Source: Microbacterium sp. APC 3901
Lineage (GTDB): Bacteria; Actinomycetota; Actinomycetes; Actinomycetales; Microbacteriaceae
Length of the DNA stretch: 64,000 bases
Direction: 5' to 3'
Assembly: GCF_030407765.1 (NCBI RefSeq)
Contig: NZ_JASDCU010000013.1
Location: 49,382-113,381 of the forward strand
The position numbers and the translations under genes were made by a program. Shown piece by piece: positions 34,470 to 43,258 of the stretch (the first letter of the stretch is position 1; each line of letters begins with the position of its first letter). The notes below the pieces were generated by a model, which saw only the letters and a program-made list of their open reading frames with translations, did not search any database and was not told the origin of the DNA.

Positions 34470-34499
34470 GGGGTGCGGGCGTTCGGGCGCCCGCACCCC
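34470..34499 (-). other. Intercistronic hairpin between transporter and manD
   Basis: A 12-bp perfect stem (GGGGTGCGGGCG, 34470-34481, with 34488-34499) and 6-nt loop lie in the 82-bp gap. On the minus strand no T run follows, so it may act as an attenuator or mRNA-stability element rather than a full stop. Confidence 0.5.
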
Positions 34500-34520
34500 T
34501 GGTCGTGATGTGCGGGGCGA

Positions 34521-35912
34521 TCAGATCGCGTCGCGGGGGTCGGTCAGGTCGCGGCCTGCGACCTCGGGCATCCAGATCGAGGCGATGAGCGCGCTCAGGG
34601 TGAAGATGAACAGCATGATGATGATCGGGATGAACGAGCCGGTGACGGCCGAGACCCACGCGGCGGCGATGACGGGTCCGGCACCGGTCGCGATGATCGC
34701 GGCGATCTCTCGTGCCATGGCCGTGAACGTGTAGCGGTTGCGCGAGCCGAAGAGCTCGGGGAGCGTGAGGTTCTCGAGCGACGCGAAGCTCATCACGGCG
34801 AGGTTGTGCAGCACGACGTAGCCGATGAAGACCTGAGCCGTGACCCCGCTGCTGATCATGAGCATCGTCGGCACGATGATGATGAGGGCGACGATCGACC
34901 AGATCATGTACATGCGCTTGCGGCCGAAGCGGTCGCCGAGCCAGCCCGACAGCGGCACCGTGATGAAGGCGACGAGAGACGAGACGATCACGGCGTTCAC
35001 GCCGATCGAGCGGTCGAGCAGCAGCACGACGGTGATGTAGCTGATCAGGTACGTCTGGATCATGCCCGAGTTGCCTGCCTGGCCGAAGCGCAGCAGGAGG
35101 GCGATCGAGAACGCCTTCCAGGGCTTGCGGTTCATCGCTTCGAGGGTGCGCACGTCGCCGGTCTCGGTGGCGAGCTGGATCGTCTCCGCCTTCGAGAGGG
35201 CCTTGCCGTCGACGACGTCGTCGCGCTCCTCGAAGACCGGGGTCTCCTTGAGGTTGAATCGCACCCAGATCGCGAAGAGCATGATGATCGCGCTGCCGAT
35301 GAACGGGATGCGCCATGCCCAGTCGATGACCTCCTGCTCGCTGTACGCGACGAGGAGGATGGCCCAGATGCCAGAGGCGAGCAGCGTGCCGCAGTTGGTG
35401 CCGAGCGCGACGAGCGAGGCGATGATGCCTCGGCGCTTGGCCGGCGCGTACTCGGCGAGCATGACGCCGGCGCCCGAGATCTCGGCTCCCGCGCCGAAGC
35501 CCTGCGCGATGCGCAGCAGCACCAGCAGGATCGGAGCGAGCACGCCCACCTGGTTGTACGTCGGCAGGAAGCCGATGAGGGTGGTCGCGAGGCCCATCAG
35601 GAGGATCGTGTAGAACAGCACCTTCGTGCGGCCGGTCTTGTCACCGAGGCGTGCGAAGAAGAAGGCACCGACCGGGCGGGCGACGTAGCCGACGCCGTAC
35701 GTGGCCATCGCGGCGACCACGGCGACGGCCGGGTTCTCCGACGAGAAGAAGAGGTCGGCGAACACGAGCGCGGCTGCCAGCGAGTAGAGCTGGTAGTCCA
35801 TGAACTCGAGGGCCGTGCCGAGCCATCCCGAGATGGCGGCGCGAACGAGGTCTTTGACGGACCTCTTCTCGGCGGGATCGGCGGCCGTGGCCGTCGTCTG
35901 CGGTTCTGACAT
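34521..35912 (-). CDS. MHS-family MFS transporter (sugar acid symporter)
   Basis: This 463-aa protein has 12 predicted membrane helices. The metabolite:H+ symporter pattern includes [13 protein letters not shown], the loop motif [10 protein letters not shown] and [24 protein letters not shown]. Embedded in the hexonate operon, it probably imports the substrate acid (L-gulonate, L-idonate or a uronate). Specificity is inferred from context. AAGGAG precedes the ATG. Confidence 0.9.
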   Translation of the reverse strand: MSEPQTTATAADPAEKRSVKDLVRAAISGWLGTALEFMDYQLYSLAAALVFADLFFSSENPAVAVVAAMATYGVGYVARPVGAFFFARLGDKTGRTKVLFYTILLMGLATTLIGFLPTYNQVGVLAPILLVLLRIAQGFGAGAEISGAGVMLAEYAPAKRRGIIASLVALGTNCGTLLASGIWAILLVAYSEQEVIDWAWRIPFIGSAIIMLFAIWVRFNLKETPVFEERDDVVDGKALSKAETIQLATETGDVRTLEAMNRKPWKAFSIALLLRFGQAGNSGMIQTYLISYITVVLLLDRSIGVNAVIVSSLVAFITVPLSGWLGDRFGRKRMYMIWSIVALIIIVPTMLMISSGVTAQVFIGYVVLHNLAVMSFASLENLTLPELFGSRNRYTFTAMAREIAAIIATGAGPVIAAAWVSAVTGSFIPIIIMLFIFTLSALIASIWMPEVAGRDLTDPRDAI

Positions 35913-35969
35913 GGGAGGTACTCCTTCGGACCAGGAACAGGGTGGGGTGGAATGTCGGGTGCGGTGTCG

Positions 35970-36974
35970 CTAGAGGGAGAGCAGGACCTTCGCCGAGGCC
36001 GATGAGTCGCGAGCGAGCTCGAAGGCCTGGACGGCGTCTGATGCGGGGAGGACGTGCGAGATGACGGAGTCGAGGGCGTCGGACTCGGCCAGCAGGGCGA
36101 CCGCGTCGTCGATCTCGGTGGAGAAGCGGAACGCGCCGCGGATCGTGAGCTCCTTGGCGAGCATCGGGGCGAGGTTCACGCCGATGTCGGCGTTGGGGAG
36201 CATCCCGACCTGCACGATGGCGCCGGCGCGACGAGCGGCGCGGACAGCCGAGGTGAGGGCTACTCCGACGCCGGAGCACTCGAAGACGACGTCGTACGAC
36301 TCGTTCTCGATCGAGTCGCGGCCGACGAGCGAGACCTCGGTCGCGCCGAGGGACCTGGCCCGCTCGAGGGGCTCTTCGCGCACATCGCTGGCGCCGACGA
36401 CCGATGCTCCTGCCTTGACGGCAGCGGCCACGACGAGGAGGCCGATGGGGCCCGCGCCGATCACGAGCACCCGCGCGCCGGCGATGTCGCCGGCGAGGTT
36501 CACGGCGTGGATGGCGACCGCGAGCGGCTCGGCGAGGGCTGCGCGTTCGAGCGGAAGGGATGCCGGCAGCACGCGGACCATCTGCTCTTCGACGATCAGC
36601 ATCTCGGATGCTCCACCCTGGCGGTGCGGATTCGCCGCGGCGCTGCCGAAGTAGTCGCCGCCGGGGCGCAGGTGCGGGCGGTCTTCGAGGCCGGGTACCT
36701 CGGGGCCGTAGCGCGCGGGGTGCACGGTGACGGGGGTTCCAGGGGTCAGGCGACCCGACGGGTCGAGATCGACGACGCCCGACAGCTCGTGGCCGGGGGT
36801 CAGCGGCTCTTGGATCGTGTACTCGCCGTTGGCGCCGTGGAAGTAGTAATGCAGGTCGGATCCGCAGATGCCGACGTAGTTCACGCGAAGGCGCACCTCG
36901 CCGTCGCCGGGGGTCGGAACCTCACGGTCCTCCCAGCGGATGTCCTCTTTGCCGTGGATGGCGAGAGCCTTCAT
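35970..36974 (-). CDS. Zinc-type alcohol dehydrogenase, L-idonate/L-gulonate 5-dehydrogenase-like
   Basis: This 334-aa medium-chain dehydrogenase has catalytic zinc ligands Cys37 (GICGSDLHYYFHG), His62 and Glu63 (PGHELSG). Its Rossmann motif is VIGAGPIGLLV. The GSDLHYY signature is typical of L-idonate 5-dehydrogenase. The structural-zinc lobe (about residues 86-110) contains no cysteine, unlike E. coli IdnD. Next to a fructuronate reductase, oxidation of L-gulonate to D-fructuronate is as likely as idonate oxidation. It overlaps the uxuB-like gene by 4 bp. Confidence 0.87.
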   Translation of the reverse strand: MKALAIHGKEDIRWEDREVPTPGDGEVRLRVNYVGICGSDLHYYFHGANGEYTIQEPLTPGHELSGVVDLDPSGRLTPGTPVTVHPARYGPEVPGLEDRPHLRPGGDYFGSAAANPHRQGGASEMLIVEEQMVRVLPASLPLERAALAEPLAVAIHAVNLAGDIAGARVLVIGAGPIGLLVVAAAVKAGASVVGASDVREEPLERARSLGATEVSLVGRDSIENESYDVVFECSGVGVALTSAVRAARRAGAIVQVGMLPNADIGVNLAPMLAKELTIRGAFRFSTEIDDAVALLAESDALDSVISHVLPASDAVQAFELARDSSASAKVLLSL

Positions 36975-38485
36975 GGCCGCAGCTCCTTCTTCGTGGTCCG
37001 AGATGCCGAGACGGCATCCGCGATCGCGGCGTCGACGCCGCTGCTCCGGATGGTGTCGACGAGCTCGCCGACGCGCGCGATGAACGCATCCTGAGATCCG
37101 AGTCCATCACCGAACAGGTGCATGTCGCCGATCACGCGCTGCGCCAGCTCGCGTCCGTCGCGGGCGGTGGCCGCGTATCCGGCCAGTCGTTCGCGGGCAC
37201 CGTCGGTCATCGCGGCGGCGTGCAGGCCGGGGTCGAAGCCCGGCAGGGGAGCGATGCACGACAGGTATCCGGCGACCGTCAGGGCGATCATGTGCGGCAT
37301 CTCGCCGTTCCCGAGGGCGAGCAGGGCCGGCTCGGGGATGCGCTGACGCAGCTTGACGGACCCGTCGGTGCCGACCTGGCTGGTGCGGTGGCCGAGTGCG
37401 CTGTTGGCCCAGCGCTCGAACAGCTCGGTCTCGTAGGCGCGGATGTCGACGCCGGACGGCACCTCGATCGAGGGCTCGTACTCGTCGCGCAGCACGGCAC
37501 GAGCCGCACGCTCGATGCGGTCGAGTCCGATCGCCTCGGGGATCGTGCCCACTCCGCTGAGTGCCCCGAGGTAGGCGATGAGCGAGTGCGTGCCGTTGAG
37601 CAGACGCACCTTCATCTGCTCGTAGCGTGCGACCTCGTCGGTGAAGACGGCACCGCCGGCCTCCCACGCGGGGCGGCCTCCGGCGAAACGGTCCTCGATC
37701 GCCCACATCGTGAACGGCTCGGCCGGCACGGGGATGTCGTCACGGGCGCCGAGCAGGGCGCTCACGCGGGTGCGCAGCTCGGCAGTGGTCGACGGCACGA
37801 TGCGGTCGACCATGCTCGAGGGGAACGACACGGAACGGTCGAGGAACGCGAGAGCATCGGAGCCCTCGGATCCGGGCAGCTCGCCCAGGAACTCGCGGAC
37901 GAGCTTCTCGGTGTGCTTGCCGTTGGCCGACAGGTTGTCGCAGCTGAGGATCGAGATCGGTGCTCCACCGGCAGCGGCGCGGGCCTGCAGCCCGCGGGCG
38001 AGTTGGCCGATCGTGGAGCGTGCGGCGCCGCCACGCAGGTCGGCGCGCACCGTGTCGTCGTCGAGATCGAGGCGCTGGGTTGCGGGGGAGTAGCTGTAGC
38101 CGTTCTCGGTGACGGTGAGGGTCACGATGCGGATGCCGGGGTCGGCGATCTGCGCGATCACGCGCTCAGGCTGGTCGGCGCCGACGAAGGCGTCGGTGTG
38201 CACGCCGGGGATGGTGAGCGACGTGCTGCCGGGCGAGATGGTCGCTACCGAGTAGAGCATGTCCTGCGCGTGCATCGCGTCGACGATCGATCGCGAACGG
38301 GATGCGACGCCGACGATGCCCCAGTCGCCGCCGGCGGACTGCAGTGCGGCCGCGGTGTAGACCGCCTGATGTGCGCGGTGGAAGCTGCCGAGTCCGAGGT
38401 GCAGGATGCCGGCTGCGGAGGGAGCGACCAGGGGAGAGGCTGTCGCAGAGGTCGTGCGGCGCAGGGCCGGTGCTGGGATGCTCAC
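36971..38485 (-). CDS. Mannitol dehydrogenase family, fructuronate reductase-like
   Basis: This 504-aa polyol dehydrogenase has an N-terminal nucleotide-binding motif (LHLGLGSFHRAHQ) and the family's catalytic region MKVRLLNGTHSLIAYLG. In the context of manD it should interconvert D-fructuronate and D-mannonate (UxuB role). I chose the GTG at 38485 because AAGGAG lies upstream. The frame to 38734 crosses the promoter and is rejected. It is the first gene of the six-gene operon. Confidence 0.9.
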   Translation of the reverse strand: MSIPAPALRRTTSATASPLVAPSAAGILHLGLGSFHRAHQAVYTAAALQSAGGDWGIVGVASRSRSIVDAMHAQDMLYSVATISPGSTSLTIPGVHTDAFVGADQPERVIAQIADPGIRIVTLTVTENGYSYSPATQRLDLDDDTVRADLRGGAARSTIGQLARGLQARAAAGGAPISILSCDNLSANGKHTEKLVREFLGELPGSEGSDALAFLDRSVSFPSSMVDRIVPSTTAELRTRVSALLGARDDIPVPAEPFTMWAIEDRFAGGRPAWEAGGAVFTDEVARYEQMKVRLLNGTHSLIAYLGALSGVGTIPEAIGLDRIERAARAVLRDEYEPSIEVPSGVDIRAYETELFERWANSALGHRTSQVGTDGSVKLRQRIPEPALLALGNGEMPHMIALTVAGYLSCIAPLPGFDPGLHAAAMTDGARERLAGYAATARDGRELAQRVIGDMHLFGDGLGSQDAFIARVGELVDTIRSSGVDAAIADAVSASRTTKKELRP

Positions 38486-38551
38486 GCGGTGGCTCCTTCG
38501 CTCGGGGCCGCGCACCGCTGAGGGTGATCGGCGTTGATCGTCATGAAAATC

Positions 38552-38580
38552 AGTGTGCAGTGTTTGTACAAACTTGTCAA
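38552..38580 (-). promoter_or_regulatory. Operon promoter with operator GTTTGTACAAAC in the spacer
   Basis: On the minus strand, TTGACA (38580-38575) and CACACT (38557-38552) are 17 bp apart, forming a sigma70-like promoter for the hexonate operon. A perfect 12-bp palindrome (38562-38573) fills the spacer, the expected place for a repressor. The adjacent LacI protein is the obvious candidate. Confidence 0.7.
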
Positions 38581-38636
38581 CCTGTTTTACATCGAGGTCG
38601 AGGATCGTAGGATTGCAGCGAGGGTGGGAGGTGAAG

Positions 38637-39602
38637 ATGGCAGCGACGCTGACAGATGTGGCGCGGCGCGCAGGCGTGTCGATCGCGACCGCCTCCCGGG
38701 CCTTCGGAGAGCCGGATCGTCTCGCGCCGAACACCCTCGGTCGCGTGCTCGAAGCCGCGGGCGAGCTCGGCTACGCGACCTCGCAGTCCGCCACGGCGAC
38801 GCGCACGTTCGGTGTCGTCGTGCCCGACGTGTCGAACCCCGTGTACGCGACTCTGCTCAAGGCGATCCAGGGTCAGGCGTGGCATGGGCGCCACCGCATC
38901 GTGCTCTTCGACGCGGACGAGGATCTGCGCCGCGAGCGCGAGCAGATCGAGCAGGCCCGCAAGCTCGACGGGATGCTGCTGTGCAGCCCTCGTCTTCCCG
39001 ACGCCGACGTGCTCGAACTGGTCGGCGACACCCCCTACGTCGTGGTCAACCGCCAGATCGACGGCGCGCCCTGCGTGCTGATGGACACCGAGCACGGACC
39101 CGCTCAGGCGATCGAGCACCTCGCAGCGCTCGGGCACACGCATATCGCGTACGCCGCCGGCCCCCGCGGATCGTGGGCCGACGTGCGTCGGGCCGACACC
39201 GTCGCCCGGGCGTGCGAGCGCCACGGCATCCGCCTCACCGGACTCAGCCACCACGCCGCCTCCATCCAGGGCGGGCGCGCTGCTGCCGCCCCGGCCGCCG
39301 CGAGCGGTGCCACGGCGGTGATCGCCTACAACGACCTCGTCGCCCTGGGCCTCGAGGCCGGGATGCTCGAACTCGGCAAGCGCTGCCCCGCCGACATCAG
39401 CATCGTCGGCATCGACGACATCGATCTGGCAGGTGCGGTCACCCCCGCGCTCACGACGGTGCGGATGCCGATCGAGCGCAGCGGCGCACTCGCCGTCGAC
39501 CTGCTGCTGCAGGCGATGAACGGCACCGCGATCGACGACGTCGTGACCCTCGGTTCGCAGCTGATCGTGCGTGCGTCGACCGCTCCGCCGCCGGCCGTCT
39601 GA
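38637..39602 (+). CDS. LacI-family regulator of the hexonate operon
   Basis: This 321-aa protein has an N-terminal LacI helix-turn-helix (TLTDVARRAGVSIATASRAF) with a hinge helix. A periplasmic-binding-like effector domain follows (VVPDVSNPVYATLLKAIQG, IVGIDDIDLAGAVTPALTTVRMP). The ATG at 38637 is preceded by GGGAGG. An earlier in-frame start at 38553 lies over the promoter. It is divergent from the operon and probably represses it through the 38562-38573 palindrome, being released by a pathway intermediate. Confidence 0.92.
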   Translation: MAATLTDVARRAGVSIATASRAFGEPDRLAPNTLGRVLEAAGELGYATSQSATATRTFGVVVPDVSNPVYATLLKAIQGQAWHGRHRIVLFDADEDLRREREQIEQARKLDGMLLCSPRLPDADVLELVGDTPYVVVNRQIDGAPCVLMDTEHGPAQAIEHLAALGHTHIAYAAGPRGSWADVRRADTVARACERHGIRLTGLSHHAASIQGGRAAAAPAAASGATAVIAYNDLVALGLEAGMLELGKRCPADISIVGIDDIDLAGAVTPALTTVRMPIERSGALAVDLLLQAMNGTAIDDVVTLGSQLIVRASTAPPPAV

Positions 39603-39644
39603 GGGGCGCGTACTCACGACAGCGAGCGGCGCGAAATCTCGGCA

Positions 39645-39656
39645 TTATGTACATAA
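39645..39656. promoter_or_regulatory. Palindrome TTATGTACATAA upstream of the toxin-antitoxin pair
   Basis: A perfect 12-bp AT-rich palindrome lies 16 bp before the antitoxin ATG. Such sites normally bind the antitoxin or toxin-antitoxin complex for autoregulation. Confidence 0.6.
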
Positions 39657-39672
39657 GTGGTATTATTTACGC

Positions 39673-39933
39673 ATGAACACGATCACCCGCAGCGTGCCCT
39701 CGAAGGATCTGCGCGACAGCCTTGCCGATGTTCTCGGCGGGGTCGCGTACGGCTCGGAGCGAGTGGGCGTCACGCGCCACGGCAAGCTGACGGCCGTGGT
39801 GATCAGTGTCGATGATCTCGAGCTGCTCGAAGAACTCGAGGCGGCTCGAGACGTTGCCGAGTTCGCCGCCGCTCGGGCGGCCGATGACGGTGAACGCGTG
39901 TCGCTGGATGAGCTGCGCGCGGAAGTCGCGTGA
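39673..39933 (+). CDS. Type II antitoxin, Phd/YefM family
   Basis: This 86-aa protein has the Phd/YefM pattern: an N-terminal DNA-binding part (RSVPSKDLRDSLADVLGGV), ERVGVTRHGKLTAVVIS, and a C-terminal acidic helix that would neutralise the toxin. It overlaps the toxin gene by 4 bp (GTGA). I took the ATG at 39673, which follows the operator closely. The longer frame from 39571 is inside the LacI gene. Confidence 0.92.
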   Translation: MNTITRSVPSKDLRDSLADVLGGVAYGSERVGVTRHGKLTAVVISVDDLELLEELEAARDVAEFAAARAADDGERVSLDELRAEVA

Positions 39934-40193
39934 CGCGCTTTCGGATCGAGTTCACGACTGCCGCTGCCAGAGAGATCCGCAAGCTCGACCCGCAGATCCG
40001 CCGACGGATACTTGGCGGGGTGGCCGATCTTGAGCACGACCCGCGTCCGCACGGGTGCCGCAAGCTGGCCGGGTACGACAACGCCTGGAGAATACGAGTC
40101 GGCGACTATCGGGTTCTCTATGAGGTGATCGACGAGCAGGTGCTCGTGACGGTCGTCCGGGTCGCGCACCGACGCTCCGTATACGACATCTGA
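39930..40193 (+). CDS. Type II toxin, RelE/ParE family
   Basis: This 87-aa basic protein has the RelE fold sequence: FRIEFTTAAAREIRKLDPQI, then CRKLAGYDNAWRIRVGDYRVLYEV and a C-terminal VTVVRVAHRRSVYD. RelE-type toxins cleave mRNA on the ribosome. The basic and aromatic residues expected for this (Arg and Tyr in RVGDYRVLY, HRRSVY) are present. The GTG start is coupled to the antitoxin stop. Confidence 0.93.
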   Translation: MTRFRIEFTTAAAREIRKLDPQIRRRILGGVADLEHDPRPHGCRKLAGYDNAWRIRVGDYRVLYEVIDEQVLVTVVRVAHRRSVYDI

Positions 40194-40216
40194 GAGCCGC
40201 TGCGACACACCACCTC

Positions 40217-40843
40217 TCAGCGGAGAATGCCCTTCCGGCGTGCCGCCGAGACCGCGGCGGTGCGTGAGCTGACGTCGAGCTTCGAGAAGATGTGCGCGAG
40301 ATGCGACTTCACGGTCGTCTCGCTGACGAAGAGCTGATCGGCGACCTCGCTGTTCGATCGTCCGGCGGCGACGAGCTCGAGGACCTCGATCTCGCGGCTG
40401 CTGAGGCTCACCCGTGGCGCGCGCATGCGGTCGAGCAGGCGGGAGGCGATCACGGGCGCGAGCGCGCTCTCTCCGGCAGCTGCCGCTCGCACAGCCGCGG
40501 TCAGTTCATGCGGCGGGGCGTCCTTCAGCAGATAACCGCTCGCGCCGGCTTCGACGGCGCCGAGGATGTCGGCATCCGAGTCGTAGTTCGTGAGCACGAG
40601 CACGTATGGCGGAGCCGCGAGTGCACGGATGCGTCGCGTCGCATCCACCCCTGTGGTCTGGGAGTGGGACCCGAACTGCAGATCCATCAGCACCACATCG
40701 GGATTCTCGCGCTCGGCGCAGGCGACGGCCTCCTCGGGTGTGCCTGCCTCTGCCACCACCTCGAGATCCGGTTCGAGGCTGAACAGGGCGGTGAGGCCTG
40801 CGCGGACGATGGGGTGATCGTCGGCGATCACGAGGCGGATCAT
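40217..40843 (-). CDS. NarL/LuxR-family response regulator
   Basis: This 208-aa protein has a receiver domain with Asp54 (VVLMDLQFG) and a C-terminal LuxR helix-turn-helix (LSSREIEVLELVAAGRSN, ETTVKSHLAHIFSKL). Its start overlaps the kinase stop by 4 bp. It probably controls the divergent ABC exporter genes at 42188-43950, an arrangement common in actinobacteria. The open frame to 41209 is only a shadow of the kinase gene. Confidence 0.94.
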   Translation of the reverse strand: MIRLVIADDHPIVRAGLTALFSLEPDLEVVAEAGTPEEAVACAERENPDVVLMDLQFGSHSQTTGVDATRRIRALAAPPYVLVLTNYDSDADILGAVEAGASGYLLKDAPPHELTAAVRAAAAGESALAPVIASRLLDRMRAPRVSLSSREIEVLELVAAGRSNSEVADQLFVSETTVKSHLAHIFSKLDVSSRTAAVSAARRKGILR

Positions 40844-42024
40844 GCGAACTCCGTCAGCGGGAGGTCGACGGTGAGTGTCGTTCCCCGTCCGGGTGCCGCA
40901 TCGATCTCGAGTCGTCCGCCCAGCTGCTGCACTCGCTCGGCGGTGGCGCGCAGACCGAAGGAATCCGACTTCTCGGCGGTCCCCGGCGCAGGGAGCTCCG
41001 CATCGAATCCGGTTCCGTCGTCCTCGACGGTGAAGCGCAGGTGGTCGTTCTCGACGCTGATCGTGACCGTCGCCGTCGTCGCGTGAGCGTGCTGGAGGAC
41101 GTTGGCGATCGCACCCTGCGTGATGCGCAGCAGCGCCGTCTGCAGATGCATGGGCAGGACGACCGCATCCGACACCCGCACCTGCACGTCGAGCCCCTGC
41201 GTCGCCCACTGCGTGCGGGCCAGTCGACGCAGCGCACCACCGAGCGTCTGATCATCGAGCTGGGGAGGCGTCAGCTCGCGGATGAACCGCCGCGCCTCGA
41301 CGAGGTTCGCGGCAGCTGTCTCGCGCGCGAGTCGGATGTGCTCGATCCCTGGGCGCTCGGCGTCGGCGCGTTCCGCGGCATGCAGCAGCATCTGGATGCT
41401 GGAGAGTCCTTGCGCGAGCGTGTCGTGGATCTCACGGGCAAGGCGAGCGCGCTCCGCGAGAACACCCGATTCGTGCTCCTGCGCGGCCAGCTGTCCACGG
41501 GTCGCGAGCAGCTCGCGGACCAGCGCTTCGCGTTGCTCGGCCTCTCTCGCCAGAGCCTGGTATCCGAGGCCGATCAGGAGCGCGACGCCGGCGCCGACGA
41601 ACGGGCCGACGACGCCGCCGACGCTCCACCCGCCGCGGATGCCGAGCGCGCACACCGCGACGATGGTCGACGCGAGTATCGCGGCGGACCCCGCCCACCG
41701 CCCCAACAGATGGAGGAACAGGAAGAACAGAGGGAAGACGAGGTAGGCGGCATCGGCGCTCACCCACAGCAGACCCAGCCACTCCAGGGACAGCAGCGCG
41801 AGCCACCCCAGAGACACGGGTCGTCGCCCGGGTGAGAGGCGAGCGAGCAGCACACCGGACGCGTACGTCGCTGCGACGATCAGAGCCAGCACGATCGCGG
41901 CGACGCTCGACTCCGACGGGTCGAGCACGGCACGGGCGATGACGACCCCTGTCAGGGCGAAGAAGAGAACGTGGAGGCCGGTCCGCAGACCCACGAACAC
42001 CGGGGTCAGAGCGGTATGCGCCAT
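40840..42024 (-). CDS. NarL-type sensor histidine kinase
   Basis: This 394-aa kinase has about five or six membrane helices in residues 10-158, a coiled linker, and HisKA_3 with His200 (LAREIHDTLAQGLS). The HATPase_c domain has VEDDGTGFD and GLRATAERVQQLGG. I placed the start at the ATG at 42024 because TAGAGT (42032-42037) lies 7 nt upstream, consistent with leaderless transcription. The extension to 42504 crosses the intergenic region and the opposite gene. Confidence 0.93.
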   Translation of the reverse strand: MAHTALTPVFVGLRTGLHVLFFALTGVVIARAVLDPSESSVAAIVLALIVAATYASGVLLARLSPGRRPVSLGWLALLSLEWLGLLWVSADAAYLVFPLFFLFLHLLGRWAGSAAILASTIVAVCALGIRGGWSVGGVVGPFVGAGVALLIGLGYQALAREAEQREALVRELLATRGQLAAQEHESGVLAERARLAREIHDTLAQGLSSIQMLLHAAERADAERPGIEHIRLARETAAANLVEARRFIRELTPPQLDDQTLGGALRRLARTQWATQGLDVQVRVSDAVVLPMHLQTALLRITQGAIANVLQHAHATTATVTISVENDHLRFTVEDDGTGFDAELPAPGTAEKSDSFGLRATAERVQQLGGRLEIDAAPGRGTTLTVDLPLTEFA

Positions 42025-42187
42025 AGCTCGAACTCTACGCCGCCGCCTCGAGCGCGGCATCGTCCGAAAGGACGATCGAGGCGTCCTCATCCCGGGCGCG
42101 GAATGCTCTCCGAGTGGCCGATGATCCTGACGACCAGGACGGCGAGAGTGGAATGGTCGCCGCATCGGAGACAGGAAAGGCACTCTC

Positions 42188-43258
42188 ATGTTCGTCGCGT
42201 TACGCGATCTCCGCTTCGCCAAGGGGCGATTCATCCTCATCGGCTCCGTCGTCGCCCTCATCACCCTTCTCGTGGGGTTCCTCAGCGGACTCACGGGAGG
42301 ACTCGCCATCCAGAACGTCTCGGGCGTGCTCGCGCTCCCCGCGGACCGCATCGTGTTCTCCGCGCCCTCGAGCGGAGACGGTGCGGCCAGCTTCGCCGAT
42401 TCGGCGATCACCGAGCAGCAGGCGAACGAGTGGGCGGCGACGGCCGACGTGACCGAGGCGCGCCCACTCGGCATCAGCCAGACCCGCGCCGAGACCGACG
42501 ACACCCGTGCCGCGATCGCGGTGTTCGGTGTCGAGCCCGGTTTCGACGCGAGTGCGCCGTCCGGCGACGGTCAGCTGCGCCTGTCGGTGCCCGCCGCGGA
42601 TGCGCTCGACGTGGCGGTCGGAGACCAGGTCGAGATCGCCGGCGTCTCCTACGACGTCGAGACGGTCGAGGGAGACGCGTGGTACAGCCACACGCCGGTC
42701 GTGCAGATGACCCTGCACGACTGGCAGGCGTACTCGGCATCCACCGGAAACCCCGATGCCTACGCCACGGTGCTCGCTGTCACGGGTGACCCTGATTGGG
42801 ATGCCGCGGATGCGGCGCATGACACGATCTCCGAGACGACGCTCGGGTCGCTGACGGCGCTGAGCGCCTTCCGCTCCGAGATCGGATCGCTCCTGCTCAT
42901 GGTGGCCATGCTCTTCGGCATCTCGGGGCTCGTCATCGGGGCCTTCTTCACCGTCTGGACCATGCAGCGCAAGGGCGATGTCGCCGTGCTCAAAGCACTC
43001 GGCGCGAGCACCGGATCACTGATCCGCGACGCCTTGGGTCAGGCGCTGATCGTCCTGCTGGTGGGCATCGGCATCGGGCTGGGCCTGGTCACCGTGCTCG
43101 GCCTGCTCGCCGGCACCGCCCTTCCGTTCCTGCTGAGCCCTGTCACGACGATTCTTCCTGGAGGCATCATGATCGCCCTCGGCCTCGCGGGCGCCGCCTT
43201 CGCCCTGCGATCCGTCACCTCCGCCGACCCCCTCACCGCACTCGGGAGCAACCGATGA
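42188..43258 (+). CDS. ABC transporter permease, FtsX family
   Basis: This 356-aa protein has an N-terminal membrane helix, a large extracytoplasmic domain (about residues 35-225) and three C-terminal helices (LLLMVAMLFGISGLVIGAFF, ALIVLLVGIGIGLGLVTVLG, IMIALGLAGAAFALRS). This is the MacB/FtsX topology. Such permeases act in lipoprotein or peptide handling and antibiotic resistance rather than small-molecule import. The ATPase gene overlaps its end (ATGA). Confidence 0.92.
   Translation: MFVALRDLRFAKGRFILIGSVVALITLLVGFLSGLTGGLAIQNVSGVLALPADRIVFSAPSSGDGAASFADSAITEQQANEWAATADVTEARPLGISQTRAETDDTRAAIAVFGVEPGFDASAPSGDGQLRLSVPAADALDVAVGDQVEIAGVSYDVETVEGDAWYSHTPVVQMTLHDWQAYSASTGNPDAYATVLAVTGDPDWDAADAAHDTISETTLGSLTALSAFRSEIGSLLLMVAMLFGISGLVIGAFFTVWTMQRKGDVAVLKALGASTGSLIRDALGQALIVLLVGIGIGLGLVTVLGLLAGTALPFLLSPVTTILPGGIMIALGLAGAAFALRSVTSADPLTALGSNR

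Noticed and set aside
38486..38734. Extension of the fructuronate reductase frame
   Set aside because: It crosses the promoter/operator and the LacI start. The GTG at 38485 has AAGGAG upstream.
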